This document shows, piece after piece, positions 54,401 through 61,562 of a stretch of DNA of 64,000 nt. A program made the translations under genes and the position numbers. Origin of the DNA: UBA6168 sp041741095 (lineage in GTDB: Bacteria; Bacteroidota; Bacteroidia; Chitinophagales; Saprospiraceae); contig JBGSKQ010000134.1 in the NCBI GenBank assembly GCA_041741095.1, forward strand, positions 1 through 64,000. Direction: 5' to 3'. The stretch's first letter is position 1, and every line of letters begins with the position of its first letter. Under the pieces are notes generated by a model. It saw only the letters and a list, made by a program, of their open reading frames with translations. It made no database searches and was not told the DNA's origin.

Positions 54401-54545
54401 GGGGCTGGAAATTGTGAAAGAACGGCTCGACATCATCGGGGCTACACACAGCGGCAATTACGAAGTGACCGTGACCGATCTGTTCGATCTCGAACACAAT
54501 CCCACCGGAACAAGGGTGGACGTCACGCTGCCTATAACAAGCTAA
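51441..54545 (+). CDS. two-component propeller sensor kinase, LytS-type
   Basis: A 1034-aa membrane sensor. A TTG start gives a clean signal peptide (KTAKFFLLFCVAAFIASSLFG); no in-frame ATG precedes it. Periplasmic Reg_prop repeats (GLSENTNNYVYHDSEGFVWI, GLPDNFIRSIVSDNSGNIWC) form two seven-bladed propellers, followed by a Y_Y_Y domain, one transmembrane helix (about 783-806) and a cytoplasmic histidine-kinase domain with MNPHFIFNSLQSASGY (His837) and an ATPase region with PFVENSIKHGL and EDNGIGRDEA. It is the likely partner of the LytTR regulator at 48276. The ligand is unknown. Confidence 0.92.
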   Translation: MKTAKFFLLFCVAAFIASSLFGQAPKAIWLHELSTRQGLSENTNNYVYHDSEGFVWISSIAGLNRFDGQRIKQYRFDPNDTTSLFGKNIQSNFYEDDQKNLWFCTYESILCYERKTDSFRHYFIKDGSGKDIKEDYYVFFLERDSFLWLRAKDTIYRLNTHRAGSQVKIAQTTAFHCRAFADKKGSVNYLYLLGQSSFRGVEVLKLKNGQVTDRQTLFGLPKGALPSLDVRDVLHEPDSITWLATTIGLFAWNRKSGHLRPEPRFFGKLVYFANWKERHLLLNVDGEGLYLYEKNEGTATPLTIRKISGDSIDERNLTWLHVDQEDNLWMTVISDGLLYANLLKGKFDFLPLPKAIQGKKNPFYQSLLESPNGSFWYSTYMEGLFLLDEKGKVLQHFTHQKSNPFSLPSNSIYHMAFDGKGRLWVATTNGIAWYEASSRRFHTVADENGVGSRTYTYLLLMKDGTLLASSIEDGVYAIRQFTDKIWLEPALEWGEKGNFTTIYEGQNGQVFICRNEAEVSVFKWVGNKLQQQGALPIQGAVNGFYEDGKNLWMATTYGLAKMDKSKPGDPLKVLTEKDGLPDNFIRSIVSDNSGNIWCSMTNSLAMLPAGDTVFRSFGIADGIYSDEFYVPAAFKLSNGKIWFGGSKGITIVQPSDLRKAMTPSNIRITGININDEQKLDLKCHKTEATNFSLMQEIKLSYQERTISFDFTATDYSDPASTKLFYRLKGVDPDWVALPKGEYGFARYANLPSGNHTFMIRATNSEGIFNETPHEFNFYIEPPFWCQWWFILLSLSIGAIIALVWLKERERRIKEKAELKTRIAENKMAALRAQMNPHFIFNSLQSASGYVARKDFRGAIEYIHQFSKLMRMILDFSREGLITLEKEIELLDLYMKVESKRFSQPFTYAFSVDKELDTFEVKIPSMLLQPFVENSIKHGLFHKKSQGHITISFLKDKGMLKCVVEDNGIGRDEAKKINEQQGRGHVSKGLEIVKERLDIIGATHSGNYEVTVTDLFDLEHNPTGTRVDVTLPITS

Positions 54546-54865
54546 TATCTTTTCTGCTACAACAATAAAAGGCTTTCGTACATTCAAAATGCCCGAACGT
54601 TTATCAATACTCCTTTTGTTGCAGTTATATCGGAACTTAGCCATTCCAAAGAAGCTTATGCAAGAGATTTGAGCCCAGCTTATTTAACCCAGAAAAATGC
54701 TTTTGCTATTGAAGCACTATTCTATTTGGCTTATTTGGCTTCTTAAAATCGCCTCCTAAAAAACCAATTTACCTAAAAAACCAATTTACCTAAAACCCCC
54801 AATTGCCAATTCTCCCCGTTGAGAACGTTTATGAGAAGGAACGAACATGCCCAAAACGACCCATT

Positions 54866-54899
54866 GTGAAGCCTGGCTTTTGTCAGGCTTCACTTTTTT
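54866..54899 (+). terminator. intrinsic terminator, 320 nt after the sensor kinase
   Basis: A 10-bp perfect stem GTGAAGCCTG/CAGGCTTCAC with an 8-nt loop and T6. It may end the kinase transcript or an independent short RNA. Confidence 0.85.
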
Positions 54900-55054
54900 G
54901 AGCCTCCTGCCAAATGTTTCCACAGCTACCAATTTCTACCCATCCTTCCACCCCATCTACTAAAACCCACTGATCAGCTATTGGGCAGGCAGCCGCTACA
55001 ACTTACGGGCCGCTCAGTGCTTCTCTTTGGATTACCTGCGCAAGGCTGTTTTCT

Positions 55055-55062
55055 TACCTTTG
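55055..55062 (+). promoter_or_regulatory. -7 box upstream of MITE copy 2
   Basis: TACCTTTG followed by GCGCC, the full local promoter signature also seen before prfC. It lies 38 nt before the MITE, so a transcript from here would carry the MITE in its 5' leader. Confidence 0.5.
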
Positions 55063-55100
55063 CGCCGTTTTTAGCGAAAACAGGCTAATCAATCCATTGA

Positions 55101-55258
55101 GAGCTTGTTTGGGATTTGGTCACTTGGCTCAAAACGGCCATTTTTCGCCACTTTTCCACCTTTTTCAGTTAAATAGCCCGCTATTCTCCTTCAAAAAGCT
55201 GAAAAATTGACGAAAAATTTCTCGTTTTTAGCTCAAACACCAAATCCCAAACAAGCTC
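55101..55258. mobile_element. MITE copy 2 (158 bp), IS5/IS1031-like ends
   Basis: Perfect 20-bp terminal inverted repeats (GAGCTTGTTTGGGATTTGGT and its complement), flanked by TGA at 55098-55100 and 55259-55261, a TNA target duplication. The interior is non-coding and similar to copy 1 at 43427. It ends 26 nt before the ATG of the inositol-phosphate synthase gene. Confidence 0.88.
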
Positions 55259-55284
55259 TGAATTTCTACACAAACACAACACTT

Positions 55285-56583
55285 ATGATTCAAGAACCTA
55301 AAGGTAAATTGGGCATCCTCACACCGGGGATGGGGGCCGTGGCGTCCACGTTTATGGCAGGCGTCATCGCTGTCAACAAAGGAATAGCGCTGCCCATCGG
55401 TTCGCTCACCCAAATGGGCCGTATCCGCCTGGGCAAGCGCACCGAGCACAGGAACCCGCTGATAAAGGAATTCGTGCCGCTGGCCGACCTGAACGACATC
55501 GTCTTCGGCGGCTGGGATATTTTCGAGGACAACATGTACGAATCCGCTGCCAATGCCAAGGTGTTGGAAAAATCCCTGATTGATCAGATTAAACCAGAAT
55601 TGGAGGCCATCAAGCCCATGAAGGCTGTTTTTGATAAAAAATTTGTCAAAAACCTCGACGGCCCCAATGTGAAGCAAGGGAACAACAAAATGGAACTGGC
55701 CGAAGCCGTCATGGAAGACATCCGGCAGTTCAAGGAAAAGAACGGCTGCGACCGACTTGTGATGGTCTGGTGCGGCTCCACGGAGGTTTACACTGAGGCC
55801 ACCGACATCCATTTCTCTATTGAAAACCTGGAAGATGGGCTGCGCAACAACGACCCAATGATTCCGCCCAGCATGATCTATGCCTACGCCGCCGTGAAAA
55901 TGGGCATCCCTTACGCCAACGGTGCGCCCAACCTCTCCTCCGATGTGCCTGCGATGGTAGAACTGGCCAAGCAGACCAAAACGCCCATCAGCGGCAAAGA
56001 CTTCAAGACCGGCCAAACTTTAATGAAAACCATCCTCGCACCTGGCCTGAAGGCCCGTTCGCTCGGCATCCGGGGCTGGTTTTCCACCAATATCCTCGGA
56101 AACAGGGACGGCGAAGTACTCGATGATCCGGAAAGTTTTAAAACAAAAGAGGTCTCCAAGCTGGGTGTTCTGGAGCAAATCCTTCAGCCCGAACTAAACC
56201 CCGACCTCTACGGCAACCTTTACCACAAGGTGCGCATCAACTACTATCCGCCCCACGGCGACAACAAGGAAGGCTGGGACAACATTGACATCTTCGGCTG
56301 GCTGGGCTATGGGATGCAGATCAAGATTGACTTCCTCTGCCGGGACAGCATCCTGGCTGCGCCCATCGTGCTTGACCTCGCCCTTTTCTTGGATTTGGCC
56401 AAACGGGCCGAGTTGTACGGCATCCAGGAGTGGCTTTCCTTCTACTGGAAATCCCCGCAAGCCGCCCCTGGCTTGCCACCGCAAAACGATATTTTCCTAC
56501 AGCACCAAAAGCTGCTCAACACCCTGCGCCACCTCATGGGAGAGGAGTTGATCACGCACTTGGGTATGGACTACTATTATTGA
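55285..56583 (+). CDS. myo-inositol-1-phosphate synthase
   Basis: A 432-aa enzyme that converts glucose-6-phosphate to inositol-3-phosphate with NAD. Visible: a Rossmann start KLGILTPGMGAVASTFMAGV, SLTQMGRIRLGKRTEHR, WDIFEDNMYESA, YANGAPNLSSDVPAM, ISGKDFKTGQTLMKT and NILGNRDGEVLDDPESF, as in bacterial Ino1-type enzymes. It heads an operon with a PgpA-like phosphatase and further lipid genes, which suggests the product feeds phosphatidylinositol or inositol-sphingolipid synthesis. The ATG at 55285 is chosen because the longer frame enters the MITE, where codons are not conserved-protein-like. Confidence 0.95.
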   Translation: MIQEPKGKLGILTPGMGAVASTFMAGVIAVNKGIALPIGSLTQMGRIRLGKRTEHRNPLIKEFVPLADLNDIVFGGWDIFEDNMYESAANAKVLEKSLIDQIKPELEAIKPMKAVFDKKFVKNLDGPNVKQGNNKMELAEAVMEDIRQFKEKNGCDRLVMVWCGSTEVYTEATDIHFSIENLEDGLRNNDPMIPPSMIYAYAAVKMGIPYANGAPNLSSDVPAMVELAKQTKTPISGKDFKTGQTLMKTILAPGLKARSLGIRGWFSTNILGNRDGEVLDDPESFKTKEVSKLGVLEQILQPELNPDLYGNLYHKVRINYYPPHGDNKEGWDNIDIFGWLGYGMQIKIDFLCRDSILAAPIVLDLALFLDLAKRAELYGIQEWLSFYWKSPQAAPGLPPQNDIFLQHQKLLNTLRHLMGEELITHLGMDYYY

Positions 56584-56652
56584 TGGCTAAATGGATGGAT
56601 GGCTGGATGGTTAAAAAGCCATTTAGCCATTCAACCATATAACCATATATCC
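56584..56652. repeat. short-word repeat and hairpin between ino1-type gene and pgpA-like gene
   Basis: TGGCTAAATGG (56584-56594) is inverted at 56619-56629; between and after lie TGGATGG/ATGGCTGG and AACCATAT words. The spacer may fold and modulate expression of the downstream lipid genes. Confidence 0.6.
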
Positions 56653-57123
56653 ATGTTCTGGAAAATCATCGCCACAGGCTTTGGCAGCGGTTATTCGCCC
56701 ATAGCGCCCGGTACGGCGGGGGCGCTGGTTGGCTGTTTGATTTTGTGGGTTTTGCAGTTGTCGCTGCCAAGCTATTTTTCAGGAGGTTGGGAGCAAACGG
56801 CTGGCCTCTTTTCCCTTATTCTATTGTTCTTTTTTTGGGGGGTAAAATCTGCCAATGTACTGGAAAGAGAATGGGGCCACGACCCTTCAAAAATAGTGGT
56901 GGACGAAGTAATCGGCGTGTGGATAGCCATGTTGGGAGTGCCGTTTTCTTTGTTAAATTTGGCCGTGGCCTTTGTACTGTTCCGCTTATTTGACATTTGG
57001 AAACCATTGGGTATCAGGCAAATGGAACGGCTTCCCGGCGGCTGGGGCGTGATGATGGACGACGTATTGGCTGGCGTGTATTCTTGTATTTTGATGCACA
57101 TCTTTTTGAAATTTTCAACATGA
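56653..57123 (+). CDS. phosphatidylglycerophosphatase A family protein
   Basis: A 156-aa inner-membrane phosphatase of the PgpA family: FGSGYSPIAPGTAGALVG at the start, DEVIGVWIAML, FRLFDIWKPLGIRQMERLPG and VMMDDVLAGVYS with its acidic pair; four transmembrane helices. It lies next to the inositol-phosphate synthase gene. In Bacteroides a similar pairing serves inositol-lipid synthesis, with the PgpA-like enzyme acting on phosphatidylinositol phosphate; by analogy it may be that enzyme here, though PGP phosphatase activity cannot be excluded. It ends 3 nt before the next gene. Confidence 0.9.
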   Translation: MFWKIIATGFGSGYSPIAPGTAGALVGCLILWVLQLSLPSYFSGGWEQTAGLFSLILLFFFWGVKSANVLEREWGHDPSKIVVDEVIGVWIAMLGVPFSLLNLAVAFVLFRLFDIWKPLGIRQMERLPGGWGVMMDDVLAGVYSCILMHIFLKFST

Positions 57124-57126
57124 AAT

Positions 57127-57810
57127 ATGGCGACTTTCAAGTCCATACCCTATCAAGGCATCCGGTTTGAACCGGAGGAAGTGGCGCAGCGCACCCAATC
57201 ATTATTTGAATACATGGATCGCCGCCGCTCGGTCAGGTCGTTTTCTGATAAACCAGTACCGAAAATAGTCATTGAAAACCTCATCAAGATCGCCAGCACC
57301 GCCCCATCAGGTGCGCACAAGCAACCCTGGACTTTTTGCGCCGTGAGCGACCCCGCCATCAAATCCCAAATTAGGGAAGCCGCCGAAAAGGAAGAATACG
57401 AAAGCTACAATAGCCGCATGAGCGAAGAGTGGCTGAGAGACCTTGCCCCACTTGGCACAGATTGGCACAAACCCTTCCTCGAAATTGCCCCCTGGCTCAT
57501 CGTTGTTTTTAAAAAAGCTTATGAAATAACTGAAAACGGCGAAAAACGCAAGTGTTACTACGTGAACGAATCGGTGGGCTTGGCGGCGGGATTCCTGCTG
57601 GCAGCCATCCACAACGCCGGGCTGGTTTCGCTCACGCATACGCCCAGCCCCATGAATTTTTTGCAAAAAATACTCGACCGCCCAGAAAACGAAAGGCCCT
57701 TCCTGCTCATCCCGGTCGGCTACCCTGCCGAGGAGGCAGAAGTGCCGGATTTGCGGAGGAAATCTTTGGATGAAATCTCCGTATTTTACGAAAAAGAAAA
57801 AGCGATATAG
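57127..57810 (+). CDS. nitroreductase-fold flavoprotein, iodotyrosine-deiodinase-like
   Basis: A 227-aa FMN protein. FMN-binding RRRSVRSFSDKPVP and TAPSGAHKQPWTF lie near the start; the lid region EKEEYESYNSRMSEEWLRDL and TDWHKPFLEIAPWLIVVFK carries the Glu-x3-Tyr...Lys triad that binds the amino-acid zwitterion of halotyrosines in iodotyrosine deiodinases. It therefore belongs to the IYD branch, known in bacteria such as Haliscomenobacter. Why it lies inside a lipid operon is unclear: it starts 3 nt after pgpA and its stop overlaps the gtrA-like start, so it is translationally coupled. Confidence 0.88.
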   Translation: MATFKSIPYQGIRFEPEEVAQRTQSLFEYMDRRRSVRSFSDKPVPKIVIENLIKIASTAPSGAHKQPWTFCAVSDPAIKSQIREAAEKEEYESYNSRMSEEWLRDLAPLGTDWHKPFLEIAPWLIVVFKKAYEITENGEKRKCYYVNESVGLAAGFLLAAIHNAGLVSLTHTPSPMNFLQKILDRPENERPFLLIPVGYPAEEAEVPDLRRKSLDEISVFYEKEKAI

Positions 57811-58271
57811 TGGAGAATATTGACCTGCTTGAAGATGATTTTGGCTCACCGCTTACGGAACTGGAAGCTGCCGACGCCAGCCCAGGGAAGACGCCGTTTT
57901 TCATATCGTGGTTTCGTTCCCATGTGGCTTCCGTCACCGCTACTTCGGTGGATTTCATGTTTACTATTTTCCTGACGGAAATAGCGGGTTTGTGGTACGT
58001 GATGTCCAATGCCTTGGGCGCATCGGCGGGCGGGGTGGTTAGTTTTAACCTTTGCCGCCTTTGGGTTTTTAACAGGCGCAGCCAGCGCTGGCACCACCAG
58101 GCGGCCCGGTACGTACTGTCCATTGGCCTCAGCCTGACCCTTAACACTTTGGGCGTATGGTTTTTGACAGAGACGTTCCACATTTCCTACGTCATTTCAA
58201 AAGTCATCTCTGCGGTTGCCGTGGGCGTTTCGGTCAATTTCCTGATGTTCAGATACTTCGTGTTCAAATAA
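57810..58271 (+). CDS. GtrA-family membrane protein
   Basis: A 153-aa protein with four transmembrane helices (SVTATSVDFMFTIFLTEIAG, VMSNALGASAGGVVSFNLCR, YVLSIGLSLTLNTLGVWFLT, KVISAVAVGVSVNFLMFRYF) and the GtrA hallmark RLWVFN and C-terminal FRYFVFK. GtrA proteins are thought to flip or carry lipid-linked sugars. Translation begins at GTG overlapping the preceding stop by one base, and its own stop overlaps the next ATG (TAATG). Confidence 0.9.
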   Translation: MENIDLLEDDFGSPLTELEAADASPGKTPFFISWFRSHVASVTATSVDFMFTIFLTEIAGLWYVMSNALGASAGGVVSFNLCRLWVFNRRSQRWHHQAARYVLSIGLSLTLNTLGVWFLTETFHISYVISKVISAVAVGVSVNFLMFRYFVFK

Positions 58272-59191
58272 TGTCCCATCGGAAAAAAATACGCTTCATT
58301 GCCAATCCCCGCTCCGGTGCCAACCGCAAGCGGAACCTGCCCAAATTGATCCAAGAGAACCTTGATCACGAGGTGTACGAATACGGACTATACTATACGG
58401 AGTACGCTGGCCATGCCATAGAATTGGCAAAAGAAGGTGTTGAACAGGGCGACTACATGGTGGTAGCTTGCGGTGGCGATGGCTCGGTGAATGAAATTTC
58501 CAGCCAATTAATCCATACAAATACGGTGCTCGGTGTGCTGCCATGCGGTTCTGGCAATGGCTTCGCCATGCACATCGGCGTGGGCCGCAACGTCGCCAAG
58601 GCCATCGAATTCCTCAACGACGGCCAGATCATCACCATTGACTCCTGCTGCATGAACGACAAGACCTTCGTCAACCTGGCCGGTATCGGTTTCGACGGGG
58701 CCATCGCCAAGCACCTGCACACCAGCCGGGTGAGGGGCTTCATCGGCTACGCCCGCTACTCGGTGGAGGAGGCTTTTCGTTATAAAATGGTACCGATGAA
58801 CATCCTGTTGGACGGCAAAACGCTGCGCCGCACCTGCATGTTGGTAGAGGTGGCGAATGCGCCCATTTACGGCTACGGTTTCACCATTGTGCCACATGCC
58901 AATTTCAAGGATGGTAAATTGGAAGTGCTCATCGCCAACAAAGCCCCCAAATGGCGCTACCTGCTGGAATGCTGGCGCTTCCTCAACCGCTCATTTCACA
59001 AAAGCAAACTGGTTGAATGTTACACCGCCAAAGAGGTCATCGTGCAGCCTTTGGAAAAAACTGCTGTGCATTTGGACGGCGAGGGCTTTGACCTGGAGGG
59101 CGAGGCAAGGTTTTGCATTGAGCCTGGCGCGGTGAAGGTGATGGTGCCGAGGGCGTATGCGGGGATATTGAGGGGGCAAAAGATTGTATAA
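58271..59191 (+). CDS. diacylglycerol kinase family lipid kinase
   Basis: A 306-aa soluble kinase of the DAGK catalytic family: FIANPRSGANRKRNLPKLI, the nucleotide motif ACGGDGSVNEI, LGVLPCGSGNGFAMHIG and GIGFDGAIAKHL, and C-terminal EKTAVHLDGEGFDLEGE. It phosphorylates diacylglycerol, sphingosine/ceramide-like or related lipids. It is the last gene of the inositol/lipid operon and starts in the stop of the GtrA gene. Whether the true substrate is a sphingoid base, as in some Bacteroidota, cannot be decided by reading. Confidence 0.9.
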   Translation: MSHRKKIRFIANPRSGANRKRNLPKLIQENLDHEVYEYGLYYTEYAGHAIELAKEGVEQGDYMVVACGGDGSVNEISSQLIHTNTVLGVLPCGSGNGFAMHIGVGRNVAKAIEFLNDGQIITIDSCCMNDKTFVNLAGIGFDGAIAKHLHTSRVRGFIGYARYSVEEAFRYKMVPMNILLDGKTLRRTCMLVEVANAPIYGYGFTIVPHANFKDGKLEVLIANKAPKWRYLLECWRFLNRSFHKSKLVECYTAKEVIVQPLEKTAVHLDGEGFDLEGEARFCIEPGAVKVMVPRAYAGILRGQKIV

Positions 59192-59202
59192 AATGATGGA
59201 GA

Positions 59203-59232
59203 TTGAATTTTGACCAGTTTTGGTTAGTTTTG
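59203..59232 (+). promoter_or_regulatory. promoter of the toxin-antitoxin pair
   Basis: TTG at 59203-59205 and TAGTTTTG at 59225-59232 with a 19-nt spacer; the antitoxin ATG follows 19 nt later. Confidence 0.5.
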
Positions 59233-59251
59233 TTATTCAAAAAGCAGCGTC

Positions 59252-59464
59252 ATGCAGGAACTCGTTTTAAAAATAAAAGAAAGCCACTATCAGCTTTTTT
59301 TAAAATTCTTAAAAACCCTGGACTACGTAAAAATTGTAGTGCCAAAAGAAACTGCTCCTAAAAAGCACGATTTGTCTCACTATGATTTTTCCGACCTTTC
59401 TGGAAAATTAGAATGGAAGGGAGATGCAGTTCACCAACAACGCCTGTTAAGGGATGAATGGTAG
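59252..59464 (+). CDS. probable antitoxin of a PIN-toxin pair
   Basis: A 70-aa acidic/basic mixed protein (MQELVLKIKESHYQLFLKFL, DYVKIVVPKETAPKKH, DLSHYDFSDLSGKLEWKGDA). It overlaps the downstream PIN gene by 11 nt, the usual arrangement of VapB-VapC. The C-terminal DLSGKLEWKGDAV resembles toxin-wrapping tails of antitoxins; I do not see a classical AbrB or RHH DNA-binding domain. Confidence 0.65.
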   Translation: MQELVLKIKESHYQLFLKFLKTLDYVKIVVPKETAPKKHDLSHYDFSDLSGKLEWKGDAVHQQRLLRDEW

Positions 59465-59828
59465 GTATATTTTGGATACAAACGCAGTCATTGCCTTACT
59501 TGATGGCAATACCAACTTGTTGCAATTGTTGAACAATGCCGGATGGGTTGGAATATCTATCATCGTTGAGCTTGAATTTCTTTCTTTTCCTTCTATTTCG
59601 ATAAAAGACGCCAACCTTTTCCAACTATTCAAAAATAGGGTTGAAGTGATAGGGCTTGATCCGCACAATAAAAGTTTGATGAATGAGATAATTCAAGTTC
59701 GCCAACAATTCAACTTAAAACTGCCGGATGCCATTATTGCTTCATCGGCCATTCAACAACAGGCCGTATTATTGACAAATGACGCTGTTTTTAAGCGGGT
59801 GCAATTACTCTCTGTACAAGGCTTTTAA
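59454..59828 (+). CDS. PIN-domain ribonuclease toxin (VapC-like)
   Basis: A 124-aa PIN protein. The acidic active-site set is present: Asp8 (YILDTNAVIALL), Glu39 (SIIVELEFLS), Asp92 (LPDAIIAS) and Asp110. VapC toxins cut tRNA or rRNA when the antitoxin is degraded. Size and gene order match type-II TA modules. Confidence 0.9.
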   Translation: MNGRYILDTNAVIALLDGNTNLLQLLNNAGWVGISIIVELEFLSFPSISIKDANLFQLFKNRVEVIGLDPHNKSLMNEIIQVRQQFNLKLPDAIIASSAIQQQAVLLTNDAVFKRVQLLSVQGF

Positions 59829-59849
59829 AAAATAAGTTTGTAAAGCCAG

Positions 59850-59882
59850 TTTGCCCATCTATCAAATCACTGCCTACCTTTG
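59850..59882 (+). promoter_or_regulatory. promoter of prfC
   Basis: TTTG at 59850-59853 and TACCTTTG at 59875-59882 (21-nt spacer), followed by GCGCC; the ATG is 18 nt downstream. Confidence 0.65.
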
Positions 59883-59900
59883 CGCCCCAATTTCTCAAAC

Positions 59901-61493
59901 ATGAGCTTGAAACAAGAAATCCAGCGACGCAAAACCTTCGGCATCATCTCCCACCCCGACGCCGGGAAGACAACCCTCACGGAAAAGCTCCTCCTATTTG
60001 GCGGGGCCATCCAGACCGCTGGGGCCGTCAAGTCCAATAAAATCAAAAAGACGACCGTCTCCGACTTCATGGAGATTGAAAAACAGCGGGGTATCTCCGT
60101 GGCCACTTCCGTCATGGCTTTCGATTATAGAGGCCTGAAAATCAACATCCTCGACACGCCCGGCCACCAGGATTTTGCCGAAGACACTTACCGCACCCTC
60201 ACTGCCGTGGACAGCGCCATCGTGGTGATTGACGTGGCTAAAGGGGTAGAAACGCAGACCGAAAAGCTCGTCAACGTGTGCCGGATGCGCAACACGCCCA
60301 TCATCGTTTTTATCAACAAACTCGACAGGGAAGGGAAGGATGCCATTGACCTGCTCGATGAAGTGGAACAAAAGCTTGGCCTGCGGGTGCGCCCGCTCAG
60401 TTGGCCCGTGGGCATGGGCGGCACCTTCAAGGGCGTTTACAGCATGTACGAAAAAAAACTCGTGCTTTTCCGCCCGCACGGCAAGCAGGCCGAGGAGGAT
60501 ATTGTTGAAATAAAAGACCTCAACGACCCATCGCTCGAAAAGGCCATTGGCGAGCGGGCCGCCAAAACCTTGCGGGAAGAGGTGGAAATGGTGGAAAGTA
60601 TTTACCCCGATTTCGATGTGGAAGCCTACCGAAACGGCGAATTGTCGCCCGTCTTTTTTGGTAGCGCTGTCAACAACTTCGGCGTGCGGGAACTGCTCGA
60701 CTGCTTTGTGGACATTGCCCCAACGCCACTGCCACGCACTACGGAAGAACGGGAAGTGGTGCCGGAAGAGGACAAATTTTCTGGCTTCGTTTTTAAAATA
60801 CACGCCAACATTGACCCCCGCCACCGGGCCAGGATTGCCTTCGTGCGGATATGCTCCGGCGTTTTTGAAAGAAATAAAAACTACCTGCACGTGCGGCAGG
60901 GCCAGCAGATGCGCTTTGCCAACCCCACCAGTTTTATGGCTGACAAAAAAGAGGTGATTGACGAAGCCTACCCCGGCGACGTGGTCGGCCTGCACGATAC
61001 AGGCAATTTCAAAATCGGCGATACGCTAACCGAGGGCGAGCAATTGCATTTCAAAGGCATCCCCAGTTTCTCGCCAGAGCAGTTCCGCTATGTGGAAAAT
61101 GCCGACCCGATGAAGTCGAAACAATTGGCCAAGGGTCTTGATCAATTGATGGACGAAGGTGTGGCGCAGCTTTTTACCAAGGAAACCAGTGGCCGCAAAA
61201 TCATCGGCACGGTGGGGGCGCTACAGTTCGACGTGATACAATACCGCCTCCAGCACGAGTACGGCGCTTCTTGCACCTATGAACCCGTGAACCTCTACAA
61301 GGCTTGTTGGGTGACCTGCGACGATGCTGCCGCCTTCAAGGAATTCAAAAGCCGCCGCAACCGTGACTTAGCGAGGGACAAGGACGGCAACCTCGTCTTC
61401 CTGGCCGAAAGCGCCTGGGCACTGAAAATGGCGCAGGAAAACCACCCGAAGGTGGAGTTTCATTTTACGAGCGAAATGAATGGGAAGGAGTAA
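59901..61493 (+). CDS. prfC: peptide chain release factor 3
   Basis: A 530-aa GTPase that recycles RF1/RF2 after termination. G1 HPDAGKTTLTEK, G2/G3 with RGISVATSVMAF and DTPGHQDFAEDTYRT, G4 NKLDRE, and the RF3-type C-terminus (GALQFDVIQYRLQHEYGA). Length is standard. The start follows a consensus promoter by 18 nt. Confidence 0.97.
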   Translation: MSLKQEIQRRKTFGIISHPDAGKTTLTEKLLLFGGAIQTAGAVKSNKIKKTTVSDFMEIEKQRGISVATSVMAFDYRGLKINILDTPGHQDFAEDTYRTLTAVDSAIVVIDVAKGVETQTEKLVNVCRMRNTPIIVFINKLDREGKDAIDLLDEVEQKLGLRVRPLSWPVGMGGTFKGVYSMYEKKLVLFRPHGKQAEEDIVEIKDLNDPSLEKAIGERAAKTLREEVEMVESIYPDFDVEAYRNGELSPVFFGSAVNNFGVRELLDCFVDIAPTPLPRTTEEREVVPEEDKFSGFVFKIHANIDPRHRARIAFVRICSGVFERNKNYLHVRQGQQMRFANPTSFMADKKEVIDEAYPGDVVGLHDTGNFKIGDTLTEGEQLHFKGIPSFSPEQFRYVENADPMKSKQLAKGLDQLMDEGVAQLFTKETSGRKIIGTVGALQFDVIQYRLQHEYGASCTYEPVNLYKACWVTCDDAAAFKEFKSRRNRDLARDKDGNLVFLAESAWALKMAQENHPKVEFHFTSEMNGKE

Positions 61494-61514
61494 GCGGTGA
61501 TTGGTGATTGGTGA

Positions 61515-61545
61515 TTTGCAATTGGGTAGAAAAAGGTTATTTTTG
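61515..61545 (+). promoter_or_regulatory. promoter of the Uma2-family gene
   Basis: TTTG at 61515-61518 and TATTTTTG at 61538-61545 with a 19-nt spacer. The -33 box lies within a GTGATTG short-word repeat (61496-61518). Confidence 0.55.
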
Positions 61546-61562
61546 CTAAAAGCTGTAGGGCA

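Larger units (their letters stand above)
54546..55284. other. 739-nt non-coding region before the inositol-phosphate synthase gene
   Basis: It holds an AT-rich stretch with short direct repeats (AAACCAATTTACCT twice near 54760-54795), a perfect terminator (54866-54899), a -7 box (55055-55062) and the MITE at 55101-55258. There is no convincing coding frame. Confidence 0.6.

Noticed and set aside
55207..55284. Upstream extension of the inositol-phosphate synthase frame
   Set aside because: The extra codons fall in the MITE end, lack family similarity, and the ATG at 55285 starts right before the Rossmann strand.
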